A DNA stretch of 9,181 bases. Source: Nitrospira sp. GTDB lineage: Bacteria > Nitrospirota > Thermodesulfovibrionia > Thermodesulfovibrionales > SM23-35. The notes under the pieces are model-generated. The model was not told the origin of the DNA. It searched no databases and saw only the letters and a list, made by a program, of their open reading frames with translations. Shown here in pieces: positions 6,945-9,181 of this stretch. Location: NCBI GenBank assembly GCA_016873575.1, contig VGWY01000098.1:1-9181 (forward strand), in the 5' to 3' direction. The position numbers and the translations under genes were made by a program. How positions within the stretch are numbered: position 1 is the stretch's first letter; the number at the start of each line of letters is the position of its first letter.

Positions 6945-7196
6945 TTACTCTGTATTCAAAGCAAAGACCTGTTCTTCGCTAATACGTTCAGAGGCATATA
7001 GCAAAACTGCCTGAATGTCTTCTCTTTCGAGTTCAGGGTAATCCTCCAATAGCTCGTCAACTGTAACCCCGCCTGCAAGGGCTTTTAATATCTGCTCCAC
7101 TGTTATTCTCAATCCTCTAATTGTTGGCTTACCAACCATTACAGCAGGATCAACTGTGATGCGCTTTAATAAATCGGTAGAGTGTTGTTTATACAT
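6945..7196 (-). CDS. DUF433 domain protein, probable antitoxin partner
   Basis: This 83-residue protein is a full-length DUF433 (COG2442) protein. The core RITVDPAVMVGKPTIRGLRI (about 12-31) runs into a winged or helix-turn-helix-like segment, VEQILKALAGGVTVDELLEDYP (33-54), and a helix EREDIQAVLLYASE. DUF433 proteins are commonly encoded just before DUF5615 proteins, and the HTH part suggests DNA binding and self-regulation, as in many antitoxins; that is inferred, not shown here. It has the strongest ribosome site in this part of the window (AGGAGGTG, 8 bases before the ATG) and a good promoter candidate upstream. High antitoxin synthesis with a weakly initiated, coupled toxin is the expected layout for such a pair. 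Confidence 0.87.
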   Translation of the reverse strand: MYKQHSTDLLKRITVDPAVMVGKPTIRGLRITVEQILKALAGGVTVDELLEDYPELEREDIQAVLLYASERISEEQVFALNTE

Positions 7197-7204
7197 TTTC
7201 TAAG

Positions 7205-7212
7205 CACCTCCT
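7205..7212 (-). promoter_or_regulatory. Strong ribosome binding site of the DUF433 gene
   Basis: The minus strand reads AGGAGGTG, an almost perfect match to the 16S rRNA tail, 8 bases before the ATG at 7194-7196. It fixes this start and contrasts with the poor sites of the next three genes. Confidence 0.8.
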
Positions 7213-7237
7213 CTCAGACTTAAATTCCTTGCATTTA

Positions 7238-7265
7238 GTTATAATTTGGTTTTTGATACCGTCAA
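7238..7265 (-). promoter_or_regulatory. Candidate sigma70-type promoter for DUF433-DUF5615-cmk operon
   Basis: On the minus strand TTGACG (7260-7265, five of six consensus bases) is followed by a 16-base spacer and TATAAC (7238-7243, five of six). Transcription would start near 7231, giving a leader of about 35 bases that contains the strong ribosome site. It lies in the only non-coding gap between the methyltransferase and mnmE that exceeds 31 bases, so it may drive the whole cluster. No clear terminator for the methyltransferase is visible in the 130-bp gap, so read-through is possible as well. A GGAAAATTCC inverted repeat at 7296-7305 is a weak operator candidate. Confidence 0.55.
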
Positions 7266-7326
7266 ATTTCTTTCAGAATATAGGATTTTTTCACCGGAAA
7301 ATTCCTCTCACCTCATCCTATTCCGT

Positions 7327-9165
7327 TTACTCTACCTCAAAAACATTCATAACTTCCTCTCCGAGCATATCAATAATTTTTACTGCGATTTTAATTTTCT
7401 TTTTGGGGATTTCTATTTCATACTTACCTTTAACTAAATCATTTTTCTTTTCTGGGACATCAGAATAGACAATGTGAAAGGTGTTGCCGTCATAGTTTGT
7501 GTCAATCAGGACTGTATCAATCATGGACCTGAAATCAGGGATTTTTACTTTGAAGAGTTTATTGTCAATATTGAACCGTTCTATTATTGTTGGTGATATA
7601 AAGTCCTTTATCTCTATTATTGCTTTTTTGTCATTCTGAGCGGAGCGAAGAATCTTAACTTTTGTCTCTGCTGGCTTGTGGATTAAGAAACTACCATATT
7701 TTTTGTCTGTCTTTAACTCAATTACCTTTATCTTATTTACAGGATGTTTCTTATTCCATTCATCAATCCAGGGGTCAACTGCCAATTCTTTGCCAAGACA
7801 GACAATGGTTATATCTCTATCCTCATCAGGTCTTTTCTTTAGTTCATCTTGAAAGAGTTGTAAGTCTAAAAGGGTTAAAGGATGATTGAAGTCAATAATC
7901 TTTACAAGATTCTTTCCTAAGTAACCATCAAAAAACCTATCAGTTCTTGTCCTTTGAATACCAATATGCTGGACTGCAAGTTCTATCGCTTCTGTTTGTA
8001 GAAGTTTTAGGTCGTAGTCATTGACTTTGTAGATAGCAAATGTAGGGTAGATTCTGTCATTCTGAGGCGAAGCCGAAGAATCTCGTTTTTCTATCTTTTT
8101 AAGGATTATTTTTTGTAATCTTTTGCTTGTTACCTGTATTGCCCCCTTGTTTATATCACACCCAATCCATCGCCTGTCGAGTTTCTGGGCAACAGCTAAA
8201 GTTGTGCCTGAGCCGATGAAACAATCAAGGACTAAATCACCTTCGTTAGAAGAGGCTTTGATAATACGTTCAAGGAGGGCTTCAGGTTTTTGGGTAGCAA
8301 ATCCCAAAAACTCCTTTCTGTATCTTTCTGTTGCCCAAATGTCGATCCACCAATCTTCTAATATCTTCCCTCTCTCTTCCAAAATTTTTATCTCTTTAAT
8401 TTGATCCTCAGAAATTCGCTTTTCCCTAAGGGTACCGAAAGTCTCAACTTGACCTGTATCGTGAAGTCCACTTTTATGAGGTATTGCCAGTTGGTTAAAT
8501 GTATATTGATCTGCTTTGGAATAGAATAAAATTATATCGTGCTTTCTTGAAAAAGCTTTCGGTGTCTTTCTTGGACCAGTATAGCACCATACAATCTCAT
8601 TTCTAAAATTATCTGGCCCAAATACTTCATCTATTAGTAATTTTATGTAATGCCCCACATGCCAGTCTAAATGCACATAAATAGACCCAGTTTCTGCCAA
8701 CAATTCTTTGAGTAGCATTAACCTCTCAAACATAAATTGCAAATAAGTGTCATTATTCCAGATATCAAAATACATTGTCTGCTGTAATACTGACGCCTCA
8801 TCTTCTTGAATTTGACCTAAATTTTTCAATCCTCTTAGCTCAACCTTCCTCACATAATCCGCACCACTTTTAAATGGTGGATCAATATAAATTAAGTCAA
8901 TTTTCCCTCTAAATCCTAACTCTAAAAGTGTTGCAAGGACATCTTTATTATCTCCGTGAAATAGTAAATTATGCCAATTATCCTTTAATTCATTGTAGGA
9001 GATTGCTTCGGCTTCGCCTCGCAATGACATTTTGCGGGTCGGGTCAAATACCTCAACAAGTTGAGCAGGAAAACCTTTTACATAATCCAGAGGCTTTTTG
9101 CCCACCCAGTTAAGCATCGGTCTACCTTTAGCAGGTGTGATTTTGAGTTTGGGTTCTTTAGTCAT
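7327..9165 (-). CDS. Type III Mod-like site-specific DNA methyltransferase (N6-adenine or N4-cytosine) with three repeat inserts
   Basis: The enzyme transfers a methyl group from S-adenosylmethionine to an exocyclic amino group in DNA. Motif IV DPPF is at 95-98 (within LIYIDPPFKSGADY) and motif I DCFIGSGTT at 314-322, preceded by TQKPEALLERI at 291-301. The order IV, target-recognition region (about 185-290), I is the beta arrangement typical of type III Mod subunits. The C-terminal part (about 375-612, ending AVKIIDMLGEEV) matches a Mod-like family I know from memory. The base methylated cannot be told from DPPF alone. The ATG has AGGAG 4 bases upstream. No Res/helicase gene follows; a partner may lie upstream of the window, or the enzyme may be solitary. 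Residues about 46-55, 359-371 and 503-513 are translations of short dispersed repeats, all outside the catalytic motifs. The gene looks intact, and more AT-rich than the housekeeping cluster. Confidence 0.92.
   Translation of the reverse strand: MTKEPKLKITPAKGRPMLNWVGKKPLDYVKGFPAQLVEVFDPTRKMSLRGEAEAISYNELKDNWHNLLFHGDNKDVLATLLELGFRGKIDLIYIDPPFKSGADYVRKVELRGLKNLGQIQEDEASVLQQTMYFDIWNNDTYLQFMFERLMLLKELLAETGSIYVHLDWHVGHYIKLLIDEVFGPDNFRNEIVWCYTGPRKTPKAFSRKHDIILFYSKADQYTFNQLAIPHKSGLHDTGQVETFGTLREKRISEDQIKEIKILEERGKILEDWWIDIWATERYRKEFLGFATQKPEALLERIIKASSNEGDLVLDCFIGSGTTLAVAQKLDRRWIGCDINKGAIQVTSKRLQKIILKKIEKRDSSASPQNDRIYPTFAIYKVNDYDLKLLQTEAIELAVQHIGIQRTRTDRFFDGYLGKNLVKIIDFNHPLTLLDLQLFQDELKKRPDEDRDITIVCLGKELAVDPWIDEWNKKHPVNKIKVIELKTDKKYGSFLIHKPAETKVKILRSAQNDKKAIIEIKDFISPTIIERFNIDNKLFKVKIPDFRSMIDTVLIDTNYDGNTFHIVYSDVPEKKNDLVKGKYEIEIPKKKIKIAVKIIDMLGEEVMNVFEVE
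7631..7656. repeat. CATTCTGAG-type hairpin repeat inside the methyltransferase (copy A)
   Basis: The plus strand reads TCATTCTGAGCGGAGCGAAG then AATCTT. Arms ATTCT (7633-7637) and AGAAT (7649-7653) flank GA-GC-GGA-GC-GA, a symmetric small hairpin. On the coding strand it gives KILRSAQND at about residues 504-512, a peptide often seen where this repeat is translated. It falls in a surface loop before IIEIKDFISPT. Confidence 0.8.
8057..8085. repeat. CATTCTGAG-type hairpin repeat inside the methyltransferase (copy B)
   Basis: The plus strand reads TCATTCTGAGGCGAAGCCGA then AGAATCTCG. Arms ATTCT (8059-8063) and AGAAT (8077-8081) flank GA-GGC-GAA-GCC-GA, fully symmetric. The coding strand gives RDSSASPQND at 361-370, between the catalytic domain and the C-terminal domain. 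Orientation is the same as copy A. Confidence 0.82.
8999..9030. repeat. CATTGCGAG-type hairpin repeat inside the methyltransferase (copy C)
   Basis: The minus strand reads TCATTGCGAGGCGAAGCCGA then AGCAATCTC. Arms ATTGC and GCAAT flank GA-GGC-GAA-GCC-GAA. It is inverted relative to copies A and B and yields MSLRGEAEAIS at 46-56, in the linker before LLFHGDNK. The arms differ from those of copies A and B by matched changes on both sides. Confidence 0.83.
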
Positions 9166-9181
9166 TTTTCTCCTAAAATCA

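Noticed and set aside
7266..7326. Terminator for the methyltransferase gene
   Set aside because: I found only short, weak inverted repeats such as GGAAAATTCC and no stem followed by a T-run on the minus strand.
7327..9165. Methyltransferase considered as a pseudogene because of the repeat inserts
   Set aside because: The frame is open from a good ribosome site to the family's usual C-terminus, the catalytic motifs are intact, and each insert keeps the frame.

Overview
The window looks like a bacterial chromosome segment with moderate to low GC. All ten genes lie on the minus strand, so transcription runs from high to low coordinates. The order cmk-plsC-ispH-rpsA-sppA-ihfB-mnmE resembles the cmk/rpsA neighbourhood of Nitrospirota and the former Deltaproteobacteria, and E. 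coli keeps its core as cmk-rpsA-ihfB. I lean towards one of those two groups from gene order, IspH (MEP pathway) and the wealth of short dispersed repeats, but the phylum is an inference.

Layout in transcription order. At 9165-7327 is a type III Mod-like (beta-order) DNA methyltransferase with no restriction subunit downstream. A 130-bp gap follows, holding a good sigma70-type promoter candidate. At 7196-6576 is a DUF433/DUF5615 pair that resembles a toxin-antitoxin module of the PIN-like type. One base after it begins a tightly packed housekeeping cluster: cmk (CMP kinase), a PlsC-type acyltransferase, ispH, rpsA (six S1 domains), an SppA-type signal-peptide peptidase, an IHF-beta/HU protein and mnmE. 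Junctions are overlaps of 4 bp or gaps of 1 to 31 bp, with several non-ATG starts (GTG for cmk and rpsA, TTG for plsC), which indicates one operon with translational coupling. The last 246 bases, downstream of mnmE, are non-coding and hold three copies of a CACAGAG-rich repeat, two of them as a large inverted repeat.

The most striking signal is invasion of coding sequence by short dispersed repeats. cmk carries an in-frame insert of about 25 codons, made of a C6/G6 palindrome next to a 7-bp tandem repeat, inside an otherwise well conserved essential enzyme. The methyltransferase carries three in-frame hairpin-like inserts of the CATTCTGAG/CATTGCGAG type, all outside its catalytic motifs. Their stem arms differ between copies in a compensating way (ATTCT with AGAAT, ATTGC with GCAAT), which suggests selection on or propagation through the hairpin.

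Functionally, the cluster joins nucleotide supply (Cmk), phospholipid synthesis (PlsC), isoprenoid synthesis (IspH), translation (S1, MnmE), membrane protein turnover (SppA) and chromosome architecture (IHF/HU). The visible promoter that could serve cmk lies in front of the toxin-antitoxin-like pair, so an accessory module may now sit between an essential operon and its promoter.
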